Part shown: piece by piece, positions 1 to 8,568 of the stretch | Layout: every line of letters begins with the position of its first letter | How positions within the stretch are numbered: position 1 is the first letter of the stretch | Origin: a virus | Length of the DNA: 40,038 bases | Direction: 5' to 3' (one strand) | IMG/VR virus record: IMGVR_UViG_3300049893_000480 | Span: 1-40,038 of that record | Made by a program: the position numbers and the translations under genes | The notes under the pieces: generated by a model | Database searches by the model: none | Told to the model about the DNA's origin: nothing | What the model saw: the letters and a program-made list of their open reading frames with translations, nothing else

Positions 1-120
1 GCTAGCGTCAGGTCTTAGCGGTATCTAACGGGTCTCACAATGAGACTCACGGGCATAGCGTCCCCATGAGTTAAACGGTTAAGTAGGCTGAGTTAACTCA
101 ACGCTAGAGCCGAGACCTTA
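1..120. promoter_or_regulatory. Dyad-rich leader before terminase, candidate cosB-like site
   Basis: This non-coding stretch lies immediately upstream of the terminase small subunit, where lambda has cosB. It holds a hairpin-like repeat GTCTCA (32-37) / TGAGAC (41-46), a perfect 12-bp palindrome TGAGTTAACTCA (89-100) with a partial copy TGAGTTAA at 67-74, and four copies of a GGTCTY-type motif: 11-17 and 31-37 on the plus strand, 41-47 (one mismatch) and 112-117 on the minus strand. In lambda the small terminase binds repeated R sites here. A similar role is inferred from position and repeats only; an operator for the late operon is the alternative. In-frame stops at 67 and 94 rule out a longer first gene. 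Confidence 0.4.
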
Positions 121-672
121 GTGCTCGTCACGTTTTCTGAGTTCGCTGCACTCAAGGGGTGTTCAAAAGCAGCGGTTACAGCAGCGATCAGATCACGAAT
201 TGGCGCGGCCGTTGTTGAGAAAGACGGCAAGCGCTGGCTGGATCGTGATCTGGCGTTGGAGCTGTGGCGGAAGAACACCAAGGCAACGCACAACGCGAAG
301 ATCAGCAAGCCTGACCCTGTGGAGGCAGAGCCTGCGCCGCTGCCCGCCAGTCCGCGTGAGCTGCGCAAGGCGATCGACGCGCTGCCGGATGATGCGATCC
401 CTGAGCTGAACGAAAGCAGGGCCCGGCGTGAGCACTATCAGGCTGAGCTGGCAAAGCTGCAGGTGGCGCAGCAGCGAAAGGAGCTGGTGCCGGCAGAAGA
501 AGTGAAGAAACAGGCGTTTCAGATTGGACGCAGCGTGAGAGAGGCGCTGAGCAACCTGGCCGATCGGCTTAGCCACCAGCTTGCGGGCGAGACTGACCCT
601 GCGGTGATCCACCAGCTGCTGAGCGATGAGCACCGCGATGCGCTGCTGGCGCTGGTGGAGGCAGATCGATGA
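121..672 (+). CDS. terS: Terminase small subunit (Nu1-like)
   Basis: Predicted DNA-recognition subunit of the packaging motor, 183 aa. Residues 3-50 read as a MerR/Nu1-type winged helix-turn-helix (TFSEFAALKG, then a KRWLDRDLA wing segment). A proline-rich linker follows at about 60-85, then a long charged helical region likely to contact the large subunit. The start is GTG: it is the first possible start after an in-frame stop at 94. Its last codons overlap the large-subunit ATG (ATGA). Position ahead of a GpA-type large subunit supports the call. The assignment to the Nu1 group is by motif and context, since small terminases diverge quickly. Confidence 0.8.
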   Translation: MLVTFSEFAALKGCSKAAVTAAIRSRIGAAVVEKDGKRWLDRDLALELWRKNTKATHNAKISKPDPVEAEPAPLPASPRELRKAIDALPDDAIPELNESRARREHYQAELAKLQVAQQRKELVPAEEVKKQAFQIGRSVREALSNLADRLSHQLAGETDPAVIHQLLSDEHRDALLALVEADR

Positions 673-2543
673 GCGTGTGGCGCGAAGCATTCCTCGAGGG
701 CCTGCGGCCGGAGCCGCCACTAACGGTGAGCGTGTGGGCGGATAAGCATCGGCGGCTGAGCAGCAAGGCATCGGCGGAGCCTGGGCCCTGGCGCACGAAC
801 CGGACGCCGTATTTGCGGGAGCCGATGGACTGCCTGAGCACCACCAGCAACGTGCAGCGGGTGGTGATGATGTTCGCGGCGCAGACGGGCAAGACCGAGA
901 GCGGGAGTAACTGGCTGGGCTACGTGATCGCGCACGCGCCGGGCCCGATGCTGCTGGTGCAGCCCACGGTGGAGATGGCCAAGAGGCTGAGCAAGCAGCG
1001 GCTGGAGTCGCTGATCAGCGAGACGCCGGTGCTGACTGAGAAGATTGCGCCGGCGCGTGCCAGGGACTCGGGCAACACGATGTTTGCCAAGGAATTTCCC
1101 GGCGGGATGATGCTGCTGACGGGTGCGAATAGTGCGACGGGTTTGAGATCGACCCCGTGCCGCTACATCTTCATGGATGAGATCGACGCCTTCCCTGCTG
1201 ATGTGGACGGGGAAGGTGATCCGGTGAGTTTGGCTGAGAAGCGTGCGACCACGTTCGCGCGGCGGAAGATCCTGCTTACCAGCACGCCGACCGTGAAAGA
1301 TTTCTCGCGGATCGAGGCGGAATATGAGCGCAGCGATCAGCGGCGGTTTTTCGTGCCGTGCCCGTGCTGCGGTGCGATGCAATGGCTGAAGTGGCCGCAG
1401 CTGAAGTGGGAGAAAAACGATCCGAGCACTGCGGTGTATGAGTGCGAGGTGTGCCACGAACGGTTCGCTGAGATCCACAAGCCGGCGATGCTGCGCCAGG
1501 GCGAGTGGCGTGCAACGGCTCCGAGCGATGGCAAGACGGCGGGTTTCCAGCTGTCAGGGCTCTACAGCCCGCTGGGCTGGTTGAGCTGGGCCGACATGGT
1601 GGACGACTTCCTGCGGGCGAAGTCGGATGCGCCGATGCTGAAGTCGTTTGTCAACACGCGACTGGCGGAGACGTGGGAGGAAGATTTCGCCAGCAAGGTG
1701 AGCGCGAGCGCGCTGCTGGAGCGGTGCGAGCCATATGCGGCGGGCCGACTGCCGGAGGGTGCGCTGGCGGTGACGATCGGCGTGGACGTGCAGGGCGGCG
1801 GCGGATCAGCTGGTGATCGTCTGGCGGTGAGCGTGTGGGCCTGGGGCCGCGATGAGGAAGGCTGGCTGATTGACCACCAGGAGATCGCTGGTGATCCATG
1901 TCAGGCGGAGGTGTGGAAACAGCTGGACGTGTTGGTGCTGCACGAATGGGAGCACGTGAGCGGCGGCAAGCTGCGGGCTGATGTGGTGGCGGTGGACTCC
2001 GGCGGCCACGCGACGGCTGAGGTGTACCAGTACGCGCGTGAACGGCAGGGTGCTGGCGTGATCGCCATCAAGGGCCAGAGCCAGAGGGGGAAGCCGCCGA
2101 TCGGCAAGCCTGGGAAAGTGGATATCAACGCGCGCGGGCAGACGTTGAAGCGTGGCGCGCTGGTGTATCCGGTGGGCGGCGACACGGTGAAAACCACGCT
2201 GTTCGGAAGGTTGAAGCACAACGAACCGGGCGGTGGCTATTTGCACTTTCATGCGCAGACGGGCGAAGAGTATTTCGAGCAGCTGACGGCTGAGAAGCAG
2301 GCCCTGCGGTATGTGAAGGGCTTTCCGGTGAGGGAATGGGTGAAGAAACCAAGCGCGCGTAACGAGGCGCTGGATTGCCTGGTGTACGCATACGCAGCGC
2401 TAAATCGGCTTTATCAGCGGTATGACCGGAGAACTATCTGGGATCAGCTGGAAACAAGGCTGCAGAAGGCAGCTGATGGTGGGCAAAAGCCGCAGCTAAG
2501 ATCGAGCAAAGGCAAATCGCCTGCATTCGCTACCAGCTGGTGA
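669..2543 (+). CDS. terL: Terminase large subunit (GpA family)
   Basis: ATPase and nuclease that translocates DNA into the prohead and cuts concatemers. It has 624 aa, close to lambda gpA length. Visible motifs: Walker A in FAAQTGKT (about 69-76), Walker B in YIFMDEID (about 166-173), a zinc-like CPCC...CEVC pair near 230-265, and nuclease-domain aspartates in TIGVDVQG and VVAVDSGG, with a conserved RNEALDCLVYAYAA near the C-terminus. The ATG overlaps the small-subunit stop by four bases, so translation is probably coupled. GpA-type enzymes usually cut at cos sites, which fits the dyads at the window edges. Confidence 0.95.
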   Translation: MSVWREAFLEGLRPEPPLTVSVWADKHRRLSSKASAEPGPWRTNRTPYLREPMDCLSTTSNVQRVVMMFAAQTGKTESGSNWLGYVIAHAPGPMLLVQPTVEMAKRLSKQRLESLISETPVLTEKIAPARARDSGNTMFAKEFPGGMMLLTGANSATGLRSTPCRYIFMDEIDAFPADVDGEGDPVSLAEKRATTFARRKILLTSTPTVKDFSRIEAEYERSDQRRFFVPCPCCGAMQWLKWPQLKWEKNDPSTAVYECEVCHERFAEIHKPAMLRQGEWRATAPSDGKTAGFQLSGLYSPLGWLSWADMVDDFLRAKSDAPMLKSFVNTRLAETWEEDFASKVSASALLERCEPYAAGRLPEGALAVTIGVDVQGGGGSAGDRLAVSVWAWGRDEEGWLIDHQEIAGDPCQAEVWKQLDVLVLHEWEHVSGGKLRADVVAVDSGGHATAEVYQYARERQGAGVIAIKGQSQRGKPPIGKPGKVDINARGQTLKRGALVYPVGGDTVKTTLFGRLKHNEPGGGYLHFHAQTGEEYFEQLTAEKQALRYVKGFPVREWVKKPSARNEALDCLVYAYAALNRLYQRYDRRTIWDQLETRLQKAADGGQKPQLRSSKGKSPAFATSW

Positions 2544-2547
2544 GGCC

Positions 2548-3120
2548 GTGAACATCCCAAGCCAGATTCGAGCCGGTGACACGGTGACGTGGCGCGATGA
2601 GGCGGCGCGGGACAATCTCGGCAATGCGATCACCAGCTCGGCCTGGACGCTCACGTACTTCATCCGGTTCAACCGCAACAATCACGGGGCTACGGCAGTC
2701 GGCGTTGCTTCTGGAAGCGGTTGGCAGTTCACGCTGTCGGCTGCGACGACCGGCGGATTTCATGAGGACGACACCGGCTATTGGCAGGCCGTAGCCACCA
2801 AGGCCGGTGAAACGATCACGATTGGCGCCGGCCAGTTTGAGGTTGACGCAAACCTGGCTTACACGGGCACGCCGGCTGCGTTTGACAACCGCACGCAGGC
2901 GCAGAAAGATCTCGACGCTGTGCAGGCAGCGATCAGGGCGATCGTGTCTGGCGGCGTGGTGCAGGAATACAAGATCGGCACGCGCAGCCTGAAGAAATAT
3001 GAGCTGGCGGATTTATTGGCGCTGGAATCTACCCTGAAGGCGTCGGTAAAGCGTGAGCAAGCCGCGCAGCTGATGGCCAATGGCCTTGGCAACCCCCACA
3101 ACCTGTTCGTGCGATTCTGA
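2548..3120 (+). CDS. Two-domain head protein, gpW-like C-terminus
   Basis: Protein of 190 aa in the position of lambda W, between large terminase and portal. The N-terminal part (1-110) is rich in beta-prone T/G/W residues and looks like a small virion domain. The C-terminal part (125-190) is helical, with a YELADLLALESTLK pattern typical of gpW-like head-completion proteins. The start is GTG four bases after the terminase stop, and the TGA overlaps the portal ATG (TGATG). The fusion of a beta domain to a gpW-like tail is read from the sequence; the exact function of the first domain is unknown. Confidence 0.65.
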   Translation: MNIPSQIRAGDTVTWRDEAARDNLGNAITSSAWTLTYFIRFNRNNHGATAVGVASGSGWQFTLSAATTGGFHEDDTGYWQAVATKAGETITIGAGQFEVDANLAYTGTPAAFDNRTQAQKDLDAVQAAIRAIVSGGVVQEYKIGTRSLKKYELADLLALESTLKASVKREQAAQLMANGLGNPHNLFVRF

Positions 3121-4709
3121 TGGGCCTCCGATCCTCAATCCTCGGCTGGCTGCAGCGGGGTTCAGCGCCAACGCAAGCACCACGGCGCCGGATGTATCAA
3201 GGCGCAAGCGTTAGCCGCCTGACAAGCGACTGGGTAAGCAACGGAACCAGCGCCGACGCTGAGATTAAAGGCAGCTTGCCGCGGCTGCGGAACCGTTCGC
3301 GGCAGCTGGTACGCGACAACGACTATGCGCGCCAAGCAATCCGCGCGGTGAAGAACAACGTGGTCGGCACCGGCATCAAGATGCAGGCGCAGGTGCGGAT
3401 GCAGCGCGGCGGGGGCCGGCTAGATCAGCCGGTGAACGATGCGATCGAGACCGCATGGAAGGAGTGGGGCAAAAAGCAGTTCTGCCACACAGGCGGCCGA
3501 CTGAGCTGGCACGACATGGAACGCCTGATCATCGGCGCGATGGCCGAATCTGGCGAGGTGTTCCTGCGCAAAGTGCGGCAGCCGTTTGGTGGCAGCCGTG
3601 TGCCGTTTGCACTTGAGGTGATCGAGTCAGATCTGTTGGACGACACCTATACCGGTGCCAGCACAATCGATGGCAACGAATGGCGGATGGGCGTTGAGTG
3701 CGACAGGTGGGGCCGGCCGGTGCAGTATGCGTTCCTGAAAAAACATCCGGGTGATGCGCCGTTTCAGGGGCAGCCTGGGCCTCGTCACAAGCTGATTCCC
3801 GCAAACGAGATTGTCCACCTGTATCTCTGTGACCGCCCCGGCCAGACCAGGGGCGTTCCGTGGCTGGCGACTGCAATCCAGCGTCTGCACCACCTGGCTG
3901 GATATGAAGAGGCCGAGGTGATCCGCGCGCGGGCGAGCAGCGCACTGATGGGCTTTATCGAGAGTCCGGAGGGTGAGCTGCTGGGTGATGAAGTGATTGA
4001 TGGTGAGCGCGTTAGTAACTTTGAGCCCGGCGTGTTCAAGTATCTGGCACCTGGCGAAAAGGTGACCGTGCCTGCGCTTGATGCGCCTGATGGGCAGTTC
4101 GAGCCGTTTCTGCGGGCCATGCTGCGCGCAATGGCGGCCGGCATTGGCTGCAGCTACGAAAGCATCAGCCGAGATTTCAGCCAGACGAACTACAGCAGCA
4201 GCCGGTTAAGCCTGCTTGAGGATCGCGATCATTGGCGCGCGCTGCAGCATTACCTAATCGAAAATTTCCACCAGCCGGTGTTTGAGGCATGGCTGGAGAT
4301 GGCGGTGCTGGGCGGCGTGCTGAACCTGCCGGTGTATGAGACCGATCCTGAGCGCTATCGGCAGATCCGCTGGATGCCGCGCGGCTGGGCCTGGGTAGAC
4401 CCGGCCAAGGAAGTGCAGGCCTATAAGGACGCGGTGCGCTGTGGGTTCAAGACCCTGACCGAGGTGGTGGCCGAGCAAGGCGGCGACATTGAAGAGCTGC
4501 TGACGGCGCGCGCGGCTGAGCTGCAGATGGCCGATGAGCTTGATCTGATGTTCGACACCGACCCGCATGAGGTGAACGGATCAGGCACTGAGCAACCAAG
4601 CGATCCCGCTGAGGATCAGGCTGAGGAAACTGATCCTGCCAGTGATGCGGATCCGACAGACGATAATGGCGAGGATGACACTGAGGACACCGATGGACCT
4701 ATCGCGTGA
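3120..4709 (+). CDS. Portal protein, lambda gpB family
   Basis: Forms the dodecameric portal ring through which DNA enters the head; 529 aa. Family features include the N-terminal RSRQLVRDNDYARQAI block, the NNVVGTGIK segment, the central ANEIVHLYLCDRPGQTRGVPWLA block and the IGCSYESISRDFSQTNYSS segment. All match lambda-type portals. The last 50 or so residues are strongly acidic (many D/E, with P/T/S), unlike the body. The coding end overlaps the next gene by 17 to 68 bases, depending on that gene's start. Start ATG overlaps the previous stop. Confidence 0.95.
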   Translation: MGLRSSILGWLQRGSAPTQAPRRRMYQGASVSRLTSDWVSNGTSADAEIKGSLPRLRNRSRQLVRDNDYARQAIRAVKNNVVGTGIKMQAQVRMQRGGGRLDQPVNDAIETAWKEWGKKQFCHTGGRLSWHDMERLIIGAMAESGEVFLRKVRQPFGGSRVPFALEVIESDLLDDTYTGASTIDGNEWRMGVECDRWGRPVQYAFLKKHPGDAPFQGQPGPRHKLIPANEIVHLYLCDRPGQTRGVPWLATAIQRLHHLAGYEEAEVIRARASSALMGFIESPEGELLGDEVIDGERVSNFEPGVFKYLAPGEKVTVPALDAPDGQFEPFLRAMLRAMAAGIGCSYESISRDFSQTNYSSSRLSLLEDRDHWRALQHYLIENFHQPVFEAWLEMAVLGGVLNLPVYETDPERYRQIRWMPRGWAWVDPAKEVQAYKDAVRCGFKTLTEVVAEQGGDIEELLTARAAELQMADELDLMFDTDPHEVNGSGTEQPSDPAEDQAEETDPASDADPTDDNGEDDTEDTDGPIA

Positions 4710-6582
4710 TCTCGAAGGGCAGCTGCTGAAGCGCTCTGAAGTAGCTGACTTCACGGTCAGCGACGATGAGCGTTCTATTGAGTTCCCCTTCAGTTCCGAG
4801 TATCCGGTCGCTCGTTATTTCGGCAATGAAGTGCTGTCGCATGACGAGCGCAGCGCAGATCTGTCGCGGCTGAATGATTCAGCGCCGGTATTGTTCAACC
4901 ACGATCCCAACAAGGTGATCGGCGTTGTTGAGCGCGCCTGGATTGATGGCAAAAAAAAGCGTGGCTATGCCACGGTGAAATTCAGCCGCAACGCCTTCGC
5001 ACAGGAGGTGCTGGCTGATGTGAAGGATGGCGTTCTCCGTAACGTATCCTTTGGCTACGCGATCAACGATATGGAGCAACGCGGCAGCGGTGATTTCGTC
5101 GCTACCAGCTGGGCTCCCTATGAGATCAGCGTGGTTAGCATACCTGCAGACCCCACTGTGGGTGTGGGTCGGTCTTTCGAGGCCGATCCTGCGGCCCCAG
5201 CCGCATCACCAACCCCCGAAACAGAACCTGAGGTTCCGATGGAAAACACCCCCGACATCTCGGCGGTGCGGGCTGAAGCGGCTGCTGAGGCTGCCAAAGC
5301 TGAGCGCGCCCGCATCTCCGGCATCACTGCTCTGACTGAAAAGCACGGCATGGCTGATCTCGGCCGCCAGCTGATCGAGGGTGGCCGCAGCCTCGATGAG
5401 GCCCGCGCTGCTGTTCTCGAAAAGATCGGCGCCAAGCCCGTCGAGACCGTGGCACCTGTTGAGATGGCTCAGCAGGAGCGCGCTGGTTACAGCATCACCG
5501 CTGGCATCCGCGCTGCTCTGACCGGTGACTGGTCTTCCCGTGAGGCCGGCCTGGTGCGTGAGCTGAGCAAGGAAGTTGAGAAGTCTGGCGTTAGCAAGAC
5601 CGCTGAGCGTTCTTTCTTCGTTCCCTTCTCTGCTCTGGCAAAACGCGCCACCTACGTGACCTCTGGCGCCACTACCGGCGGCAACCTGGTTGCGACCGAT
5701 CTGCTGGCTGACGACTTCATTGAGTATTTGCGTAACAACTCGCTGATGCTCAGCCTGGGCGTGCGCACCATGCCTGGCCTGGTCGGCAACGTGGCGATTC
5801 CCCGCCGCTCCGGTGTGGCCTCGACCTACTACCTGAGCACCCAGACCACCGCGATCACCCAGTCGGAGTCCACCTTCGACCAGGTGACCATGGCTCCCAA
5901 GAACCTGGCCGCCCTGTCTAAGTACAGCCGCCAGACCCTGCTGCAGGGCACCCCTGGCATCGAGGAACTGGTGCGCCGTGACCTGACCGATGGCCTGAAT
6001 TTGTCTGTCGATCTCGGCATCCTGAACGGTTCTGGCTCCAGCGGCCAGCCCACCGGCATCATGCAGACCTCGGGCATCGGCTCCGTGGCGATGGGCACCA
6101 ACGGCGGCGCCATCACCCTTGAGAAGCTGGTGGACCTCGAAACTGAGGTGATGATCGACAACGGCGCCGTGAACCGCGACGCCGTGGCCTACGTCACCAA
6201 CGCCAAGGTGATGGGCGCTCTGAAGAAACTGCGCGCAGGTGGTTCTACCACCGGTGACGGTCCCTTCCTGGTCAACAGCGTGCCCAACGCTCTGGGCCGT
6301 GGCCCTGCTGGCAGCCAGATCAACGGTTACCCCATCGGCGTCACCAACCAGGTGCCCAGCAACCTCACCAAGGGCTCTAGCTCTGGCGTGTGCTCCGCTG
6401 TGCTGATGGGTGATTTCTCTCAGGCCATGGTGGGTTTCTGGGGCAACGGTCTCGAAATCACTGTGGGTGAGGATCAGGACGACTTCAGCAAGGCTCTGAC
6501 CAGCGTCCGCGGCATCATCACCTACGACGTGGCTGTGCGGAACGCCGTCAGCTTCGCCGCGATTCTCGACGTGACCACCTGA
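4693..6582 (+). CDS. Fused prohead protease and major capsid protein (HK97 type)
   Basis: One polypeptide of about 629 aa combines the maturation protease and capsid subunit. The protease part (about 10-170) shows the catalytic pair His71 (LFNHDPNKVIG) and Ser120 (VSFGYAI), followed by WAPYEISVVSIPADP. A helical, Ala/Glu-rich delta-type scaffold follows (about 183-260), then an HK97 coat domain to the end (TTGGNLVATDLLADDFIE, PRRSG, GDFSQAMVGFWG). I chose ATG 4693 because GAGG lies six bases upstream; in-frame starts at 4642 (GTG), 4645 and 4666 are alternatives. An internal ATG at 5239 with its own GAGG could yield a separate scaffold-plus-capsid product. Codon use in the coat part is strongly biased to C-ending codons, as expected for high expression. 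Confidence 0.93.
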   Translation: MDLSRDLEGQLLKRSEVADFTVSDDERSIEFPFSSEYPVARYFGNEVLSHDERSADLSRLNDSAPVLFNHDPNKVIGVVERAWIDGKKKRGYATVKFSRNAFAQEVLADVKDGVLRNVSFGYAINDMEQRGSGDFVATSWAPYEISVVSIPADPTVGVGRSFEADPAAPAASPTPETEPEVPMENTPDISAVRAEAAAEAAKAERARISGITALTEKHGMADLGRQLIEGGRSLDEARAAVLEKIGAKPVETVAPVEMAQQERAGYSITAGIRAALTGDWSSREAGLVRELSKEVEKSGVSKTAERSFFVPFSALAKRATYVTSGATTGGNLVATDLLADDFIEYLRNNSLMLSLGVRTMPGLVGNVAIPRRSGVASTYYLSTQTTAITQSESTFDQVTMAPKNLAALSKYSRQTLLQGTPGIEELVRRDLTDGLNLSVDLGILNGSGSSGQPTGIMQTSGIGSVAMGTNGGAITLEKLVDLETEVMIDNGAVNRDAVAYVTNAKVMGALKKLRAGGSTTGDGPFLVNSVPNALGRGPAGSQINGYPIGVTNQVPSNLTKGSSSGVCSAVLMGDFSQAMVGFWGNGLEITVGEDQDDFSKALTSVRGIITYDVAVRNAVSFAAILDVTT

Positions 6583-6590
6583 TAGGAGGC

Positions 6591-6618
6591 GGGGGCGGGC
6601 AACCGCCCCCCTTTTTTT
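6591..6618 (+). terminator. Intrinsic terminator just after capsid gene
   Basis: A perfect 8-bp GC stem, GGGGGCGG (6591-6598) and CCGCCCCC (6603-6610), closes on a GCAA tetraloop (GNRA class, very stable) and is followed by seven T residues (6612-6618). It lies between the capsid stop and the next ATG at 6621. It probably lowers transcription of the connector and tail genes relative to capsid. An AGGAGG at 6584-6589, just 5' of the stem, lies 31 bases from the next start but about 11 bases away if the hairpin is folded. Confidence 0.88.
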
Positions 6619-6620
6619 CT

Positions 6621-6803
6621 ATGAAGGTTCTGATCAACCGCACCTGCGCCGCTGAAGGGCAACACCTTGAAGAGGGCAAGGTGTATGAGCTGGGCGCAGA
6701 CGTGGCAGCTGAGTTGGTGCGTATCGGTCGCGCTGTTGAGGCGCCGGCTGAGGAAGCAAAGCCCAAGGCTGTTCGCAAGGTGAAGGCCGATGCCACTGAG
6801 TGA
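6621..6803 (+). CDS. Small acidic-basic protein after capsid, unknown
   Basis: A 60-aa protein opening with MKVLINRTC and a beta-like segment (EEGKVYELGADVAAELVRIGRA), then an A/E/K-rich tail. Similar short proteins with a KV-E-G-V-L-A-LI-GRA pattern often follow capsid genes in siphoviruses and may aid head completion; that role is inferred from position. The only good Shine-Dalgarno (AGGAGG, 6584-6589) lies on the far side of the terminator hairpin. The stop overlaps the next gene by 14 bases. Confidence 0.7.
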   Translation: MKVLINRTCAAEGQHLEEGKVYELGADVAAELVRIGRAVEAPAEEAKPKAVRKVKADATE

Positions 6804-7068
6804 GGATCTGAACGGGTTCCTCAATGATTTCGGCGTCAGCTGCACGGCTGGCGCTGTTTCTGCATTGGGCATTCTGGACATGCCGAGCCAGATAATCTCT
6901 GGCGACATGGTGCTGAGCACTGACTACAGCTTGACGGCCCGCACAGCTGATTTTGGCGGGTTGAAGTACGGCGACGCGATCACGGTGGCGGGCCTGAATT
7001 ATCAGGTGCGTGAGACGCGACTGATCGATGACGGCGCTTTTGTTGAGATCGGATTGCAAAAGGTATGA
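6790..7068 (+). CDS. Head-tail connector (gpFII/Gifsy-2-like)
   Basis: Protein of 92 aa with a beta-rich C-terminal half (ADFGGLKYGDAITVAGLNYQVRETRLIDDGAFVEI is the recognisable region, 57-89). This pattern fits the small stopper/attachment proteins of the lambda FII or Gifsy-2 group that seal the filled head and dock the tail. It overlaps its upstream neighbour by 14 bases and the tail terminator by four, as expected for a coupled connector set. Confidence 0.7.
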   Translation: MPLSEDLNGFLNDFGVSCTAGAVSALGILDMPSQIISGDMVLSTDYSLTARTADFGGLKYGDAITVAGLNYQVRETRLIDDGAFVEIGLQKV

Positions 7069-7490
7069 CCACCAAGCGCGAGCGGGTTCTGGCTGCTGTC
7101 ACGTCTGCGCTGGCGGGAACCACCGGCGTAAGCACGCGCATCTATCGCAGCCGCGTGGAGCCGATCACCAGGGCCGAGAGCCCGGCGATCGTGGTTGAAC
7201 CGATCAGTGATAACGCCGCGCAGAACACATCGCTGCCGACGCTGGACTGGTCGATGGTGGTGCGGATCAGCGTGATCGTGCGCGGTGCGGTGCCTGATCA
7301 GTTGGCTGATCCGATCATCGAAAGTCTGCACAGCAAGGTGATGGCTGATCTGACGCTGGGCGGTTACGCAATCGATGTGCAGCCGATCGGCGTGACATTC
7401 AACTTCACGGAAGCTGATGGCGCAGCTGGTGAAATCCAGTGCGACTATCGTGTTCTGTATCGCACCTCCGTCACAAATCTGGCGAGCTGA
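7065..7490 (+). CDS. Tail terminator (gpU-like)
   Basis: Protein of 141 aa, probably forming the ring that ends the tail tube and joins it to the head. The opening helix (REGVLAAVTSAL-like: RERVLAAVTSALAG) followed by alternating beta strands (IVVEPISD, WSMVVRISVIVRG) and a C-terminal DYRVLYRTS strand is typical of tail terminator proteins. Gene order, between connector and tail tube, agrees. The ATG overlaps the previous stop by four bases. Confidence 0.7.
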   Translation: MTTKRERVLAAVTSALAGTTGVSTRIYRSRVEPITRAESPAIVVEPISDNAAQNTSLPTLDWSMVVRISVIVRGAVPDQLADPIIESLHSKVMADLTLGGYAIDVQPIGVTFNFTEADGAAGEIQCDYRVLYRTSVTNLAS

Positions 7491-7492
7491 TC

Positions 7493-7669
7493 ATGGCTAC
7501 GATGGTGGACGAATACTGGGGCCAAGGCGGGAGTTACCTGCGTGACCCCAAAACCGGCAAGCGAAAGCTCATCGAGCGGACAGAGCCGGCCCAACCCTCC
7601 GAACCCCAAACAGAGGTAACGAGCAATGCCGCTCCTGACCCGCAAGCGCCTGATTCTGGCGAAAACTGA
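7493..7669 (+). CDS. Short proline-rich protein, unknown
   Basis: A 58-aa ORF beginning MATMVDEYWGQGGSYLRDP and ending in a proline/glutamate-rich tail. The pattern of an aromatic, glycine-containing N-terminus (usually holding a conserved GGSY-DP motif) is common in tiny proteins that precede tail tube genes in siphoviruses; no function is known to me. The start ATG lies three bases after the tail-terminator stop. The last 44 bases overlap the tail tube gene in another frame. Confidence 0.55.
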   Translation: MATMVDEYWGQGGSYLRDPKTGKRKLIERTEPAQPSEPQTEVTSNAAPDPQAPDSGEN

Positions 7670-8558
7670 AGCTACCTACGGCACCAGCGCCTCTCCCGCC
7701 GGTTCGGATGCTGTGCTGGTGCGCAACCTTGAGATCACGCCGATTCAGGCTGATGTGGTTAGCCGTGACCTGATCCGGCCTTATCTCGGCAACAGTGAGC
7801 AGATCCTCGCTCAGACCCGAGTAGAGGTGACGTTCGAGGTTGAGTTTGCCGGTTCTGGCACTGCCGGCACCGCGCCTCGTTATGGCTCGCTGCTGAAGGC
7901 TTGCGGCCTCTCTGAAACCGTGGTGGCCACCACCAGCGTGACCTATGCGCCTGTGAGCGCCAGCTTTAGCAGCTGCACCATTCACGTCAACGTGGACGGC
8001 GTGCTGCACCCGATCACTGGCTGCCGCGGCACCTTCAGCCTGAACGCTCAGGTGGGCCAGATCCCGACCATCAACTTCACGATGACGGGCATCTACAACG
8101 CACCGACTGACACTGCTGCACCGAGCACCACCTATACCAACCAAGCCACGCCTGTGATCTTCAAGGCTGGCAACACCACCAGCTTCTCAATCCTGAGCTA
8201 CAGCGCCTGCTTGCAGTCGCTGACGTTCGACGTAGCAAACGAGATCGTCTACCGCGAGCTGGTTGGCTGCGACAAAAACGTGCTGATCACCAACCGGGCA
8301 CCTTCCGGCAGTGCTGTCATTGAAGCTCCGCTGCTGGCCAGCAAAGATTTCTTTGCGATTGCCAACGCAGACACCACTGGATCGATCAGTTTCCAGCACG
8401 GTCAGACCGCCGGTAACATCATCACGTTCACCGCTCAGAAGATCGACATCGGTCAGCCGACCTATTCCGACCAGGACGGCATTCAGATGTTGAACCTGCC
8501 CTATGTGGCACTGCCCACCTCTAGCGGTAATGATGAGCTGAGCCTCGCCTTCACCTAA
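7626..8558 (+). CDS. Major tail tube protein
   Basis: Protein of 310 aa expected to polymerise into the tail tube. Features typical of this group: KTEATYGTSASP near the N-terminus, VRNLEITPIQADVVSRDLIRPYLG, a central GRCGTFSL-like element (GCRGTFSLNAQVG) and many T/S/G beta strands. The C-terminal half may form a second beta domain. A GAGG lies about 11 bases before the ATG. It precedes the frameshifting chaperone pair, as in lambda V-G-T order. Confidence 0.85.
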   Translation: MPLLTRKRLILAKTEATYGTSASPAGSDAVLVRNLEITPIQADVVSRDLIRPYLGNSEQILAQTRVEVTFEVEFAGSGTAGTAPRYGSLLKACGLSETVVATTSVTYAPVSASFSSCTIHVNVDGVLHPITGCRGTFSLNAQVGQIPTINFTMTGIYNAPTDTAAPSTTYTNQATPVIFKAGNTTSFSILSYSACLQSLTFDVANEIVYRELVGCDKNVLITNRAPSGSAVIEAPLLASKDFFAIANADTTGSISFQHGQTAGNIITFTAQKIDIGQPTYSDQDGIQMLNLPYVALPTSSGNDELSLAFT

Positions 8559-8568
8559 GGAGCACTGC

